A stretch of 64,000 nucleotides of DNA from Allacma fusca (taxonomy: Eukaryota; Arthropoda; Collembola; Symphypleona; Sminthuridae): assembly GCA_947179485.1 (NCBI GenBank), contig OX359249.1, forward strand, positions 12,816,564 through 12,880,563, read 5' to 3'. The position numbers and the translations under genes were made by a program. Within the stretch, counting starts at the first letter, position 1. The number at the start of each line of letters is the position of its first letter. Positions 45,377 to 59,190 of this stretch are shown piece after piece. Under the pieces are notes generated by a model, which ran no database searches, was not told the origin of the DNA, and saw only the letters and a program-made list of their open reading frames with translations.

Positions 45377-48300
45377 GCCCAGCATCCTCCATGACAAACG
45401 TAAGTTTGAATTTTAACTTTTTTTTATTGTCTCGAGCTGTTCCTGAATATGCAAATTAGGCAGGCTTGAGTGACTGCACCGGGGGAAAATATATTAAATA
45501 AGCGAGATGTTGACACAATATTACCATCTCTGGTGTACAGTACTGTAGGACGATGGCAGACAGAAGATACGTGCAAGGAATTAATTTTCCACTGTATTAA
45601 ATGTAAACAAATTTTTTAGGGGCGAAGTGAGCAGGAAGTTAGTTCCCTACTGGAATCGTCGAGACGTCTGCTTGTCTGTTTGTCTGCGATGGGATTCTGG
45701 CTTGTCCTCGCAACAACTGCTGAAGAACCATATTTTTTTGTTTACAAGGACGGATTATGTAGATTAACCTGACGAAGCCTACTGATGCCTACTGATTTTG
45801 ATGAGGTCCTTCGTTTCAGCTCTGGGCATTAAAGCAAATCGTATGTAAACACATGGAAGTACATCGTCCCCACCAGATGTCGCAGTCAGAGGATGTCTGG
45901 ATCTCGTTTATACTATTTGCTAGCTATGCAAATAGATAAGTACATTTGCATGTGCAGAAATTGGAAGTAATAACTTGCTCAACCTAGCGTGAATTTTGTT
46001 CCTTAATTAAATTCCTTTCTGTAACTGTAAACATTATCAAGGAGTATAGCCGCGGGGGTGGGAAGTGTCCGTAATTTAAGCCCAGGTTTGGCGTAAATTA
46101 ATTGAAAGTTTTTTTGAAGGTCTTCAAAATGCATGCAGACGTATAGAGAAGGAAAAGAGTCATAGATTGAGTCCCCTAGAGCTGCATCTAGTATTTACTA
46201 CAGTTTGCTTTTTTCTTTCTTTTCCTTCTCATAGCTACAAACATCATTACCACTAGATAAAGTAGGGGTAATTTAAATGAACGTTTGCATTTGCACTATT
46301 TCTGGAAATTTAAGCAAAGTTCGTTCTTAAGGATTACAACAATAATAATTATTATTATTACACTCCCTTGCCTGTGTCACTGTAGTGTCACATCCCTTTG
46401 CCCCTTAGTGACTTAGCACGTCAGTGCTATTCACAGATGAGTTTTACATCACTGACCATGAGGCTCAAGTGTGAGTGTGAGCACAAACATACATTACTAG
46501 TACTTGAGGGAATCTTCGGCGTGGGAGGCATATATCCTACAACAATAATAATAATAGACGAGGGGTAGAGTAGAAATGAAACAACTCCAGGAACTATACC
46601 TTGAGAATGTTCCTCTGTACATAAATGACTTTTGCATGGAAACGCCTTCGTATGTAAACAATATGAAAATTGCAAATCTTTTGTCACATCACAGCACAGG
46701 AAGCTAATCTTGGAGCTTCCTTGAAACCATTTCACTCAAATGATGTAAACTCTCCCTTAATATATTAGTACGAACCTTCCAAAATCATATGCATACGGTA
46801 CTCCCACATTTCATTTCAAGCTCCCGTTACAATCACTAATTCCATTTTAAAAAACATAGTTATTTGAATGGAATTAAAATAATTACTGTCAATTAAAACT
46901 ACGATGCGATTCGAACGTCTCACTTATCAACATGCAATGCTTTCGGCACTCAACATAGAGATCATTCACCTGGTTTAAACACACGAATTTTGTATTTAAT
47001 GGTAAGGGAATATACACCCTGTCAATACAATACCATACACACTATAATTATTATTATTAGACGCGTAGCAGATTTGGAAACAATACAGTTTGGCTACTGT
47101 ATTTCTGATTGGGAGTTCTTTTTAGCTTCTGTAGATAATTAAATTAATTAATCGAATCGCTTACGTGGATAATTAGTACCGATATTGCTATATACACTCT
47201 TATTTTTTAAATTGCTTCCCTCAAAATTAATGTTATTATTATATTATATTATTGTTTAGGCTCTTGAAAATATTATTTATACTTACTACCATATTGTACG
47301 AGGGAATCCCACCAAAAAATAATATCCCCTTAATCCTATATGTAGAACTGTAATTGAAAGGGAACTTTTGAACAGATGATTTAACAGACAAAACACAGGA
47401 GCGGATAAGAAAGTACGAAATCCAGAGTGATATTATTTTAAAAGGTACAACTAGATAGTGGGAAACTGCACTTCTATAGATACTGTTAAACCCCCTGATA
47501 ATATATAAGTATTACACAACGTAATAAAACAGCACAATCCAAATTTTCTAGGAAGCATAAACAATGGATTTTCTTACAGTGCCATTAAAATCCAATAAAC
47601 AGAATTATTATTGTTATTGCTTGCATTAAATACAATGACAAAAGTCATAAAGTCTTCAAAACTCATTTAGACTTAATAACCATAGGAATGGTAGACATAG
47701 CAGAGGAACGTTAGTTTTGGGAGAGGAGTCTCTTCAAAATCCTCTAAATTATTTCAAGGCAAAGTGGCGTCAACGGGAGTAACCCCTCATCGAAGATATC
47801 GTTAAAATAAACTGAATTAGGAATTAGGATAATTCAAAAAGTTTCCCCAACTTGAGAATTTGTCTCAGACACATCTTGACTCGAACTTACTTATAAAAAA
47901 AAATTGAGTTAGGGAAAAGCTTTAGTGCTCCTATTTTTTTCCCTTCTTACGTCTCCTCCCCCTCCATCTCTGTCAAATCTACTGGGGAATAAAATTCTAA
48001 GTTCACTTTTCAAAATTGTATTTTTCTTTTGAAGCCCTTCAGAGAGCAGGAAATAGGAGAGACAGAAGTTGGAGGATATCACTAAATCGAAAGTTCTTTC
48101 CAGAGTGTGCCTCTCTTCTCCAACGCTCCCTATTTCTTTTAAACAATTTTCCCTCCTCCATTGTATAAAATTTTACTATTTAAATTCACTATTAAAAAGT
48201 GAACTGAACTTAATTGAAAGGGCACGTAAACAAAGTTCCAATGACGTCAGGAACTATGAAAATAGCCCGCCTATCCCCCAAACTTTATATGACTTCCGCA

Positions 48301-48932
48301 AAAAGAAAAAGAAATTGAATGTTGGAGGATGTATGTTTATTCAAAGAATTCAAAGAATTTGTCGACCATAACTTGCTCAGGCCCAATTTTCAGCTCCAAT
48401 CTCAAGCCACCTGAATTGAAATTCAAGGCTGGAATATATTTCCCCGCGTATGCACACGAACAAGACAAATAAATCAAAAAAAAATCATGATCACGATCAA
48501 ACGTCAACTCTGGAACACACAGAGTCTTGAAGTTCACCAGATTGAACAACTTTAGCCATTTTGAATGGGAGTAATAACGCTATTAACTCCAGAGGTCCCA
48601 GCGCCTGATTTGAGAACAGTTCCAACAAATACATGTATTAACACATTCAGAAATCAAACTGAGCATCAGGAAACTTCAGGGAATTATACGCGACCTGAAA
48701 TAAATTAGTGTTTTCAGCATGTCTGACGCAACTGAGTTCCTACAGGGAGGCCGGATCAACATTATTTACACAGATTGCTGGGGGAGAATCAATACCTCCC
48801 AGATCCTTAAAATCCACTCTCCACTCCATAAAGGAATAAAAACTTGATAATCTAGAAGTTATCTGGAAGGTCTCAGGATCCTCATAAAGTAACAATACGT
48901 AGGAACCTGGGATAAATACCACTACATCATGC

Positions 48933-48974
48933 ATGTATGTATGTATGTATGTATGTATGTATGTATGTATGTAT
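48933..48974. repeat. (TATG)n tetranucleotide microsatellite
   Basis: About ten copies of ATGT/GTAT in a row. Shorter tracts of the same family in either orientation occur at 36425-36449 and 50917-50941, and scattered GTATGTATGT motifs occur throughout the window. Confidence 0.9.
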
Positions 48975-51124
48975 TTATGTACGTGGACAAAAAATCCATC
49001 AGATCCTTTCATGTCTGTCCGGACAAGAAATAAAGTAAATGCGGGAGAAAAAAACAGATAAGGTGAAACTAAACCACGGAATTGATGCTATTCAAGTGCA
49101 ATCATGCTCCTGCATCAAATTGACTCAACTCGGAGTATGCATCGTCAATGCCACAGGAGTATGTATGTACTGTATATAGGGTCTGGAGAGAATTTACGCA
49201 AGGAGGGATTCCAACCCAAATCCAATAGAGATTCTAAAAGTGAGACAGTCTGAAAGGAGAGAACTCCTTCTCACCCATATTAAATAGAGGAAACCGTAAA
49301 GTACCTTAGACTCAGTCTCTGACAGTCCCACTCAAATACGTCTATCTACATAGAGTTGATACGGTTTGATAATTATACCAAGGTAAGTATATAGGCGCGG
49401 AGAGACCAGTTGCGAAAACCATAAACGCAAGTAATTCCAATGTGTGGTGTATAATGTGCTAAGCTAAAACCTAAACCTGAGAATTCGTGGAAATGTTGAA
49501 AGAGGGACTGAAACTTAACGCCATAGTTTTAATTTAAAAACCCCAATCCCAACACGTGTGCAACCCAAGTTGAAAAATCTCAGTAGCCCTAGTCTAGGAG
49601 GGCATATGCCTACTCACAACCAAGTGTTTAGAGTAATTAGTTGCTCTACGTGAGCGAAAGTAGAGGAGTAAACACATCAAGTTAGTACGAATATATAATT
49701 AGAAATATACTAAAAGGGGTATTTCCAGTAAATTGATCTTGTCAGATAAAACAACAAATTGGGAAACAACTGGAGTTCCACATATATATCTAGATATATT
49801 TATTTAGTATACATTCACAAATGTACATATGTAGTTCCTTTGCCACAGGAGACCAGCACGCAATCTATCATGCAAATCCAGGGACAGGGTAGAAAATTTT
49901 ACTCTAAATTTATGTAGGTCTCAATTTAATTACTTTTCAAGTTACTCCGTAAATCAAAGTTTCCACGAACACCTACACCTAAAGAGTCTGAGAGAAAACA
50001 ACAAAGGGCCCTGCCATATACCTACTCCAGCCACTAAACATTCATAACCTCGGTGAAGTGCCAGTCGGAGAAAATGCACTGAGAGAATGCAACTTTCCCT
50101 CAGTGGAGAGACCCTCGAGATGAAAAACAAATGGGGACATAAACATACATTTTCCATGTGAATATAAATGAGGGAGTAAAATAAAATGGCGGGGGAAAGT
50201 CAATCCCCCCTCCCCTCCTTCCATATAGTCACCAGCGCCTCAGAAAAAAAATAATACAGCATCTAATATAAACGTTTAAAGCTGAAATACTCAATGCTTA
50301 TGATAGAAATCCGACCTTCAAACGTAGTACACGGATATAAAAATATATTGCCATCCAACAACTCAACTTCGGGTCGATTTCAACAACTCGTCTTGAATTT
50401 ACGTCGGACTGAGGGGGCATTAAAGCAAATGCCAAGAAAATGCCAGGGTTTATAACTGTCATCCGCCCAAAAAAAAAAGTAAGTTGACACAACTCGTGCA
50501 ATCTTGAGCCCTTCGACATACACAATGTAAGGAAATTCTACAGTACAGCCATGGAGAGAGCAGTTACGAAGAAAAATGTTCCCTCTACACATTTTTATGT
50601 CATGCTTTGATTTATCAGGATAGTTTTTTTTTTTTTAGCTTCTGTATACTTTGTTATTTCCTTCAACTTTATGTTTCCAGCTTTACAACGATTCCGAAAC
50701 TGACGACGAGAGAACAAAATAGCAAAAACTCCGCAAGGATATTATTATCCTGTGAAAGACCACATAATTCCTTAGGGTTTCTGTAACTATAGTTCCATCC
50801 CAGGGAAGGCTGCTTTCAGCATTAGCTTTAGCTACAATATCTATGTACAAGTTGAAACATTGAAGCTCAAAGTGAGCAGAGCTCTTCTCTATCTTCATGT
50901 GCTAACACATTACATTCATACATACATACATACATACATAGATACAGTACCCCATGAAAACAACCGGCGTGTCGATGAAACGAGCTATGTATGATTATCA
51001 TCGAGGTCCTTGCACTCCTCCTTCCATGCAATCCGCGAATGTACTATTTTATTAGCTACTTTTGTTCAGCTAAGTATGTTTTTCATGTCAAAATCCAATT
51101 TAACCGAGGTATATCCTATCCACC

Positions 51125-51129
<5 letters not shown>

Positions 51130-51170
<41 letters not shown>
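51130..51170. repeat. (GA)n microsatellite, about 20 units
   Basis: Longest uninterrupted GA tract of the window. It belongs to a cluster of GA/CT tracts between 51 and 59.2 kb. Confidence 0.95.
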
Positions 51171-51174
<4 letters not shown>

Positions 51175-52053
51175 AAGGCTATACACAAGAACGGCTTATA
51201 ATTACCACCAACATCATCCCCCCACATACATACATATATCTATATGTATATATGTATGTATGTACTTTGTCAAACTCAGAATCAGAGAATGAGAGAGATC
51301 CTCCCTTTGACCACTAATTAGTCATGATTCTCTCCCTTCCAACTCAACTACTAATGCAAGACAAAATAGTAATAACTGTTATTTTCTAAATGTCAAACAC
51401 ACAAGTACCAGTGACAAATAAAACTCAAGAGAATTTCACAAAGGATTTAGAGGGGGCCCAATGACGTCTTCCACGAATTCCCGGGTATTCTCTCTGACTC
51501 AATAGGGACATCAAAAGGGACCATAAAGTAGTACGCAGTGGAGATTGAGACTAAGTTCTCCTAAAATCCCACATTTTATATTCCATACAAAATTCAGCAC
51601 TTTATTAATTATCTCTGGATTAACTCCGGATAGTGGCAAACCGTGGATAATGTGAAGCCTCACATGAAGTTAAAAAAAAAAAGACGGAGATTTGACATTC
51701 TGAGTTACAATTTATTCTTTTTGATTATACTAGATCTCAGAGTCTATTCATAAAATCCTTTACTAGAAACCCCCCTCCCTTTATTACAGACTCCCAGCAC
51801 TGATTCCCAAGTCCTTGAGAGTTTTGTTAAACATGATTTTCTGTCTCCTAGTTTTTGAACCTCATGTCTTCTCATAAACTACTGATTCTGCGTAGACTAT
51901 TTCGAAGAATCCTGAATTTATTCCTGGAGAAAAACAAGCTCAATTTGTTATTAATTCTCAGATATATTTCTCCGAATCGGATGAGACAGTCATAGGTGAA
52001 CAATATGGGGCGGGAGCCGGGATGCCCATACCTCAGGACTCGTACTCTTTTTA

Positions 52054-52060
<7 letters not shown>

Positions 52061-52097
<37 letters not shown>
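52061..52097. repeat. (GA)n microsatellite
   Basis: About 18 AG units. The flanking sequence has no similarity that I can see to the tract at 51130, so it is probably an independent expansion. Confidence 0.95.
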
Positions 52098-52100
<3 letters not shown>

Positions 52101-52676
52101 CCACGAGGGAAGATAATATCAGAAGCAGTGGAGTCAAATTTGCCCAATGATATTGACTCGGGTGAGATATGGGAGTACAGTAACCATACATAGGCTCACC
52201 AACATACAAGGCCTGAAAATGTTTTTGACAGTTGACACAATACAATTATTCATGGGAAGTTTAACAATTGTACAAAAGCCAGTCTGAAACAGGAGAAATG
52301 CTACCTGCAGACATTCGAGCACTTCATAATTAATGAGGAGTTGGAGAACATGCCTCAGTGTGTTTACCAGGCTTAGATTCTACTCAAATATGAGCAGTAT
52401 ATAGGAGAGTAAGCACACTCACAATGCTCCTATACAAAGGAATAATGAAAGGAATCAACTTAAGAGTTCCACGTTCCTCTGTACACAGGAGAATGGGCTC
52501 ACTAAATAAAGGTACCCGTGTACCACCTATACTTTGTCACTTTACTGCAATTCACATTTTTCCCTCTCTGAGCATGCACATATTTATGTAAAGCATTTCC
52601 CTATAAAACCAACCGGGTCCCAGGCTTTTTCTTTCCAAGACTGAAACCTCTCTGGTCCCAATACTCATACAGTACT

Positions 52677-52697
52677 TACTACTACTACTACTACTAC
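52677..52697. repeat. (ACT)n trinucleotide microsatellite
   Basis: Seven TAC/ACT units in non-coding sequence. Confidence 0.85.
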
Positions 52698-55150
52698 ATT
52701 CAAATATATTTATATAATTATACAAGAGCCCTCATATCCTCAGTACATACATATGTCCACACTCCTATGTCCTACAATGTAGTTAAACACTCCGTCTTGA
52801 GTTTCTTATATTTTGATACAGTCCAGTGCCAAAGTTTGGTCGATGCTTCCCGCTTGCCCTCCCGTTCCTTTTTAAAGACATGTCAATGTCAAATGGGGAA
52901 TGTGATACATGTGTAGATACCTCAGCACATATGTACATACATAGGCACACAAGCATAATTACACATTGATACATACCTCCGGCACGACTGAATAAACTCC
53001 ATGCACGCAAAAAATAATTTTTAGCTCTTTGACATTCCCAACTAATGACTCCTAATACTATAATTATAATAAATCGTCCGACCGTTGTAATGACTGTTGC
53101 TTGACTGCACTCTGCCCTGTGAGTAGTCATCAATACCTTGTTAAATTACAACCACGGACTCTCTCCAACCCCGCTCGCTCAAGATGGTTTAACCTAAGGG
53201 TCTGACTCACAATCAGCCGACACAGGGCAAGTCCCGTTACTTTGTTTTCACGAAAATTGAGGTACATTCATTTCCAGAATTAACTCATGCCAGCAGCGTT
53301 CATAGGAGAGAGAGATATTGATCAGAATCCCGTGGATGTACAGAGGAAAGTCAACCCAAAAATGCTGGCGTCAATTGAGAGAGAGAGAGTGCCTCACCAG
53401 CGCCAGAAAGTAAATGAGCGGAGACTACATGTTCTGTCATCAGACTGTGTGAGAGGAGGTGGGAGTAGAGGTATGTACATATGTTTGGGAGATGGTACAG
53501 TATTAGGATCCCGGTGTGGTCCAAGGGTTTCTTAACCGAGTCCAAACACTGGAACAAATCTGCCTATTAGGAGGATAAATGTGAAAATTTAACTGTCAGT
53601 GTAGTCTTCTGCTATTAATGAGTATAATATTTCACCGATAGTTAGTCCAAAGTTCCTTCCCTTCCCTTCCTCTACTCTACCTTTTGACATCTTCACGCTT
53701 CACATCCACACTTTATTAAACTTCCACGGAGCTTCTTCCCCCCCCCCCACTTCGACTCTAATAAAAGTTATCTTTATGGAACTCTATAATGGATCCCCCC
53801 TCCTCTATGTCCACTAGTGGCCGTAATTTTTCCTAAAAATTATCCCCCTCCTACATGATCGTACTTAAGGGCTAGACAACTCGGACTACAGCAACTTGTG
53901 CATTTATTAAGGCGTAAAGTATTCCGGACATAGGAGCATTTCCCATGTCTGATTATCATGGGATATTTCATTTTTATAGGGAAACTTGAGGGGGGAAAAC
54001 TGGATACTAAATTAGAGCCAGGGCGTTATATAAATCAATAATAAAATATGGAGCCATCCCACGCGGGGACATCCTTCCTAAATGTATGTACATGTGCATC
54101 TCCAGTCCTAAGAACAGTTTTTACTCCACAGGCCGTTTATACCGTTAATCCTGACAATAAATCTAAATGCTCCTTAAACATTTATTATGCATGTCCTACC
54201 CCTGGTGTTCTGAGTGCTTACTGATTAGCCTTAAATACATTAGCAGGAGAGTAGGAATGGTTGGAATGCGTGTATGTACACTTATCTTCTCCACAGCCAT
54301 TTCCGCGAGGAGTACTAAATACCTGCTAATAATCCCTTCTCAGCCTTGAGTATAATAGGGTACACTATATGCCATTTCCCGATGTCATGAAGTACTAATT
54401 TGACATGGGCACATTCATATGTGTAGGTGTGCAGAGAGTTGTCAGACTCAGGAGAAAAAATAAAATACCAAAAAATTTAGAAATGGAAGGTGTATGAGCG
54501 TCCTTCTGGATTTTACGACACAACACAACACTCACACACACACACACACACACAGACCTCCTCCTCACAATAGGTGCTCTAATGGTGTAGGAAAAATTCC
54601 GACTAGGCAAAGTAAACTATTGATCCCGCGGAGACTGTCAATCATCTCCGTGAATAGACTGCTAATCTAATCTCACATGTCATAATAAGACTTGACGTTC
54701 ATTGGCACGAGAAGTAAATATTGTTACTTTGCTTTGAATCCAAAATAAAATCAGACAGGCACGAGTTGATTACCAGGAAAGTGAAATTTGATAAACAAGG
54801 TACAGTGGAGATACTAGGAATTGTTCGGAGATCTCCTGGAGCCCGAGAGACAGAGAGTGGGTGAAAGTAAAGAGAGTTAGAGTAACAACAAGTCAAGATC
54901 AAATATTCCGGGGCTATGTACATATTATGTGTTGCTGGAGTGAATTGAAAATTTATTTTTCAATTACTTTACAGTTACGAATTAATACCTTCACATATTA
55001 CATAAATCGAAATAGAAAATAGAATCATGATATAGATGCAAGGACTCTCGAAATGGAATCTAAAATCACAAAGATGGCTTTCAGCTGTCAAAACCAAAAC
55101 GGTAGAACAGACTTCATGGAGAACTGGCTATGAAAGAGCTTGTCAAGAGT

Positions 55151-55203
55151 TTGTGTGTGTGTGTGTGTGTTTGTGTATATAAATATATAAATATATATAT
55201 ATA
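55151..55203. repeat. Compound (TG)n-(TA)n microsatellite
   Basis: TG tract at 55151-55176 followed by AT-rich sequence and an (AT)n tract at 55189-55203, a common compound simple repeat. Confidence 0.9.
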
Positions 55204-57522
55204 CGACCCAAATGTAAAAAATAGTGAGTACATTACTTGGAAACCTACGGGGGCTCCTTGGAAATCTTCTTATACTTCCTATCAAGTTGACAGGAAAGAT
55301 ATACACCTACAAGCATATAATATGTAGGAGTAATTTCCAGATAGAGAACATTTTTATTTCATGTTATTCCTAAACTCACAAGCTAGCATTCAATTTAGAG
55401 CTACATTCAATTCCTTTGAAGAATTTTCTTTCTGACTAGAGCTTATCTTATCTGCGGTCCAAAATAATTCAACCGCAACAACCTCCAATTTATAAGCTCC
55501 ACAACCTCCTTAATTCTTGAGAAACTATTGTAGCTACAAGAGTCCGTTACATATGTACATATGTATGTCCATATGCACACATAGTACCTACCCCCATACG
55601 AATTAGTTTCCTCCATGACTTCAAACACCTCGTCACAAGTGTACAATAATTATTATTATAGTTCAACCCCAATAACTAGTATTTATCGATTAACCACATT
55701 CCAGCTATTTACTTTAATTCATAAGTCATTGAAATCCGAGCAAATCAAGTCTTCAGATATCCTCATATATCCTCTAAGAATATCATTTTAAATATTTGCT
55801 ATTTATTGTGAGACCATACATTCCCTATAAGGTTATAAAAAAAACTTGTCTTCAAATACATGCAGAGAGTGCTACTAGCCTAGGGTAACATAATTTGAAG
55901 TCCATGTATCCTATACTTTAGCTCGTCTGTCGGTCTTCACATGCCAGAAAATATAAAGTTGGCTGTCATGTTTAGCTTCATAAAAATCTAAAGGGAGCAA
56001 GACTACTTTTTTTTTGCATCTTTAACTTTTCAACCTTTGAAGTGGATTCCAGGTAAGATGGGAAGACTGGGTCCACAATGGGGAACTATTAGGATTTAAA
56101 TGTAGAACATTTCATTTTATCTCTTCTCAGAATTCCAAATGATTGCACTCACGAAATACAGAGTATTTTCCTGTTCACACATGAGATTACCCCGACCACT
56201 ACGGTCATTTCCCGAATTTAACATATGACAACAAAGTATATGTACACATCAATATATGTATGTACATCCTAGCTCACCTCAATTTCCTTCCCCAAGTTCT
56301 CAGGACGATAAAGAATAAGGACTTAAAAGAAATGCTAACCTTCAAAAGAAACAACATTCAGAAAAACACTTGGAATCAATACAAGTTGCTCCTATGGGAA
56401 AAACAACCTTTGCTGCCTCCACTTTGCCCATACTTTAAATTCAATATTTTCATTCATTCTAACCAAATGGAAATGTTCAGAGTGAGCCTTCTATTACTAT
56501 AACAGAACTACAGAACACAATTTTTTTTCTCCTTCCCAACTTTATTTTTTTGTTTTTTACTGTTAACAGAACCCTATTACAGTGTAGACTGAGTGTGCGG
56601 AGAGGTAATGTTAGTGCCAAAAATGTTTTACTACAGTATTGCCAACAACAATACACTCTCTTATCAATCTCAGCAGTGAGCATTGCCCATCTGGAACGTC
56701 TTCCTTGTCAGATAATTATATGTCAGTATTGTAGTAACACTTTTGTAATAACCAATTATTACCTAATTACTCATTTATTTTCAGGATATGTATCTCGGCC
56801 CTTTTGCCAATTGCTATTGTTCAAAATGGGGAGTTGTCATTAGAATAATATGATCATTACTGTCAGGATTTTAAAAACATTGTTTTTATGGGCAATTACA
56901 AAAGCGGCTCTTATTTCAAATTGAATTCTGTGCAAGAGTGTATTGGTACTACGCTATATCTCTTGTATCACACAACTATTACTACTCCCCAAAACATCTG
57001 AAGTAACTTTGTCGTACTTTTTGGCTCCTAGTTTACAAAATTGCCATGATGATTAGATATTATTATACATCGTAAAAATATTATCTGCCCCTCAATTTTT
57101 ATTAATCTCTACGGGAATGATCGAACATGTCAAAGTATTACGAGCAATAATTATTACTGGAGAGATCTAATGACCTCCACACATTCCAGTAATATTTAAA
57201 TTCCTCCACAAAATTTAATACCGTCAAAGGTAAGTACTTCTTTATGTAATTGTGGCGTACAATAATAAAACTAAAAGTAAGTTCCCACAGGGTAAAAAAA
57301 AGACTCGCGCCTCCCTTCCGCTCTTGTGCATGTACAAGTGCTATTTAGTACACGGAGAAGAAAAAAAAAGTGTTTCTATTTTTAGATCAGACGGAGGGTC
57401 AAATTTGACTCTTAAAACTCTACACTAGTCTTAAGATACAAGGATTCCTTCCTTGTAGTCCCCATGCTTTTTGAACCCCAATGAACAATTATCACACAAT
57501 CCATAGAGTGAGGAGAGGTTAC

Positions 57523-57525
<3 letters not shown>

Positions 57526-57553
<28 letters not shown>
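57526..57553. repeat. (GA)n microsatellite
   Basis: About 14 GA units, 75 bases upstream of a candidate translation start at 57629. GA tracts near promoters can bind GAGA-type factors in arthropods; no direct evidence here. Confidence 0.9.
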
Positions 57554-57557
<4 letters not shown>

Positions 57558-58150
57558 AGAGAAAAATCATAAAGTCAATAAAGTTATTCCGCCTTACTCT
57601 TGGAGTTCACAGTGTCCGACGGAGGACCATGGGAAAAAGAGATGTAGTAGCACCGGACATACACTTGAGCTGGAGTGTAAGTATATATATATATATATAC
57701 AGTAGAGGAGTAACGTGGTACACTTTTGTCACCTTGTCACACGCACATGCATATTATAATTATCCCAAGAATAGTATTTCACAACAAATAGTATTCTGTT
57801 GACGTAATAATTAACCCCAAAAACCAGTTAGTTACTATTCAGTAGATACGCTCTCAATATCACTTGCACTGCGTCCTGTAACGCATGAGGAGCCCAATGG
57901 AAAGTACAAGTATTATGCGGTTTTGAAGCATGTATCGACAATCGTCATGGTTTTTCACCTGACACCACCGTATAACTATTCCTGTACAATTGTAAGGATC
58001 AAACTCACATTTTCCCCCCGATAATGTTCTATAAAATTCTAGTAAATCTCCAATGTCCCTTGAAGATTTTTTGTTATTGTTGTTGTGAGTATACTATAAG
58101 TACGGTTTGATTTACTGAAACTCACTCACTTCATTGAGTGGAAGATGAGC

Positions 58151-58151
58151 T

Positions 58152-58176
<25 letters not shown>
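58151..58176. repeat. (GA)n microsatellite
   Basis: Thirteen GA units; one of the clustered purine tracts. Confidence 0.9.
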
Positions 58177-58182
<6 letters not shown>

Positions 58183-58679
58183 CTCAATTGGAGTTATGAG
58201 AGGAGAGTTATTCCTTGGATTAGCAAAATCCTGTAGAGTAACAGACGTTAACTCGTCGGATGGAACTGTACGACTGATGATCAAAAGAAGGTAACTTGGA
58301 ATGTGCCTTGACTGCTGCTGGTAGTGCTGGTGCTCGTGGCAATCACGGCTGTATTTTAAATGTGTGTGTGTGTGTGTGTGTGTGTATGCCAAAGCTCTAC
58401 CCATGAACCAAACTCACTCAAGAGGCACATCCAACCCTATGCATACTGTAGAACAGAACTCCAAAGCTAGGGCTAGGGCTCTCTCTGTATTAAATTCTGG
58501 GGATATAGGCAGTTCATAGGTTCTAAAAACTAAAACTGTGCATATAGAGGAGTGTGTGGGCCTCTGAGCCTGTGTATAGGGAGAGTGTCTGTGTAGTTGT
58601 AGTAAAGGTTATATCCAGGAAGCTGGCCGCAGAATCGATCGTCAGACAGTTGCTGCAGTGCTGTCCGTGACGTCAGCTG

Positions 58680-58702
58680 TCTCTCTCTCTCTCTCTCTCT
58701 CT
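58680..58702. repeat. (CT)n microsatellite
   Basis: About eleven CT units. It is in the opposite orientation to the GA tract 500 bases to its left. Confidence 0.9.
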
Positions 58703-59152
58703 TCTGGGTCTTTGTTGGAGTAGGTTTTTAGAATAGCATATATAGGAAAAACTTCCAACCACCATAACATTCGACCACGACTACGACTTTGACTCCTTTT
58801 AGTAAATGGGATAACATGTCCTATATGCACTGGCAAACTCTTACATTATTTCTTCCTCCAAGTAAGTAATAAGACTTTTACCCAATACAGGCAATTTAAT
58901 CCTCCGTGGATGCTCTAGCCCTGTGGTGCATACGGAGGAATTGCGGTTACAGGTCATATACTCAATGTGCATTGCACTTGTTCTTTCTTTATAAGGTGAG
59001 CTGGGCGAAATGCTTGGACAAACCTGAAACACACCTTAAATTTTATTCTCAAACCAATTATCCTTCCAACTACATCAAATATGTACGTGCGGGCACGCTC
59101 TCCACTCAGCCGAATCAAAGTCTCAAATGTATCATTTTAGAAACTGGAGAGT

Positions 59153-59190
59153 AAGAGAGAGAGAGAGAGATAGAGAGAGAGAGAGACAGA
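59153..59190. repeat. (GA)n microsatellite, interrupted
   Basis: GA units interrupted by TA and CA, continuing into a purine-rich stretch up to about 59235 (GGAGAAAAGGATAGGAGG and similar). Confidence 0.85.

Larger units (their letters stand above)
43035..57600. other. Gene-poor region upstream of gol
   Basis: The gol promoter and 5' UTR must lie in the left part. A GC-richer open frame on the minus strand at 43265-43579 could belong to a 5' exon but is unproven. The rest shows AT-rich sequence, microsatellites listed separately, one tRNA-like fragment (about 46900-46966) and only short open frames with no paired splice signals. I see no recognisable protein. Confidence 0.5.

Noticed and set aside
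48337-49012. Two minus-strand frames (48337-48549 and 48740-49012) with some protein-like stretches
   Set aside because: One is largely encoded by a TATG microsatellite. They are in different phases without convincing splice sites, and no family is recognised.
53287-53535. 82-codon Arg-rich + strand frame
   Set aside because: The Arg/Glu content is driven by GA-rich simple sequence; no splice signals or homologous motif.
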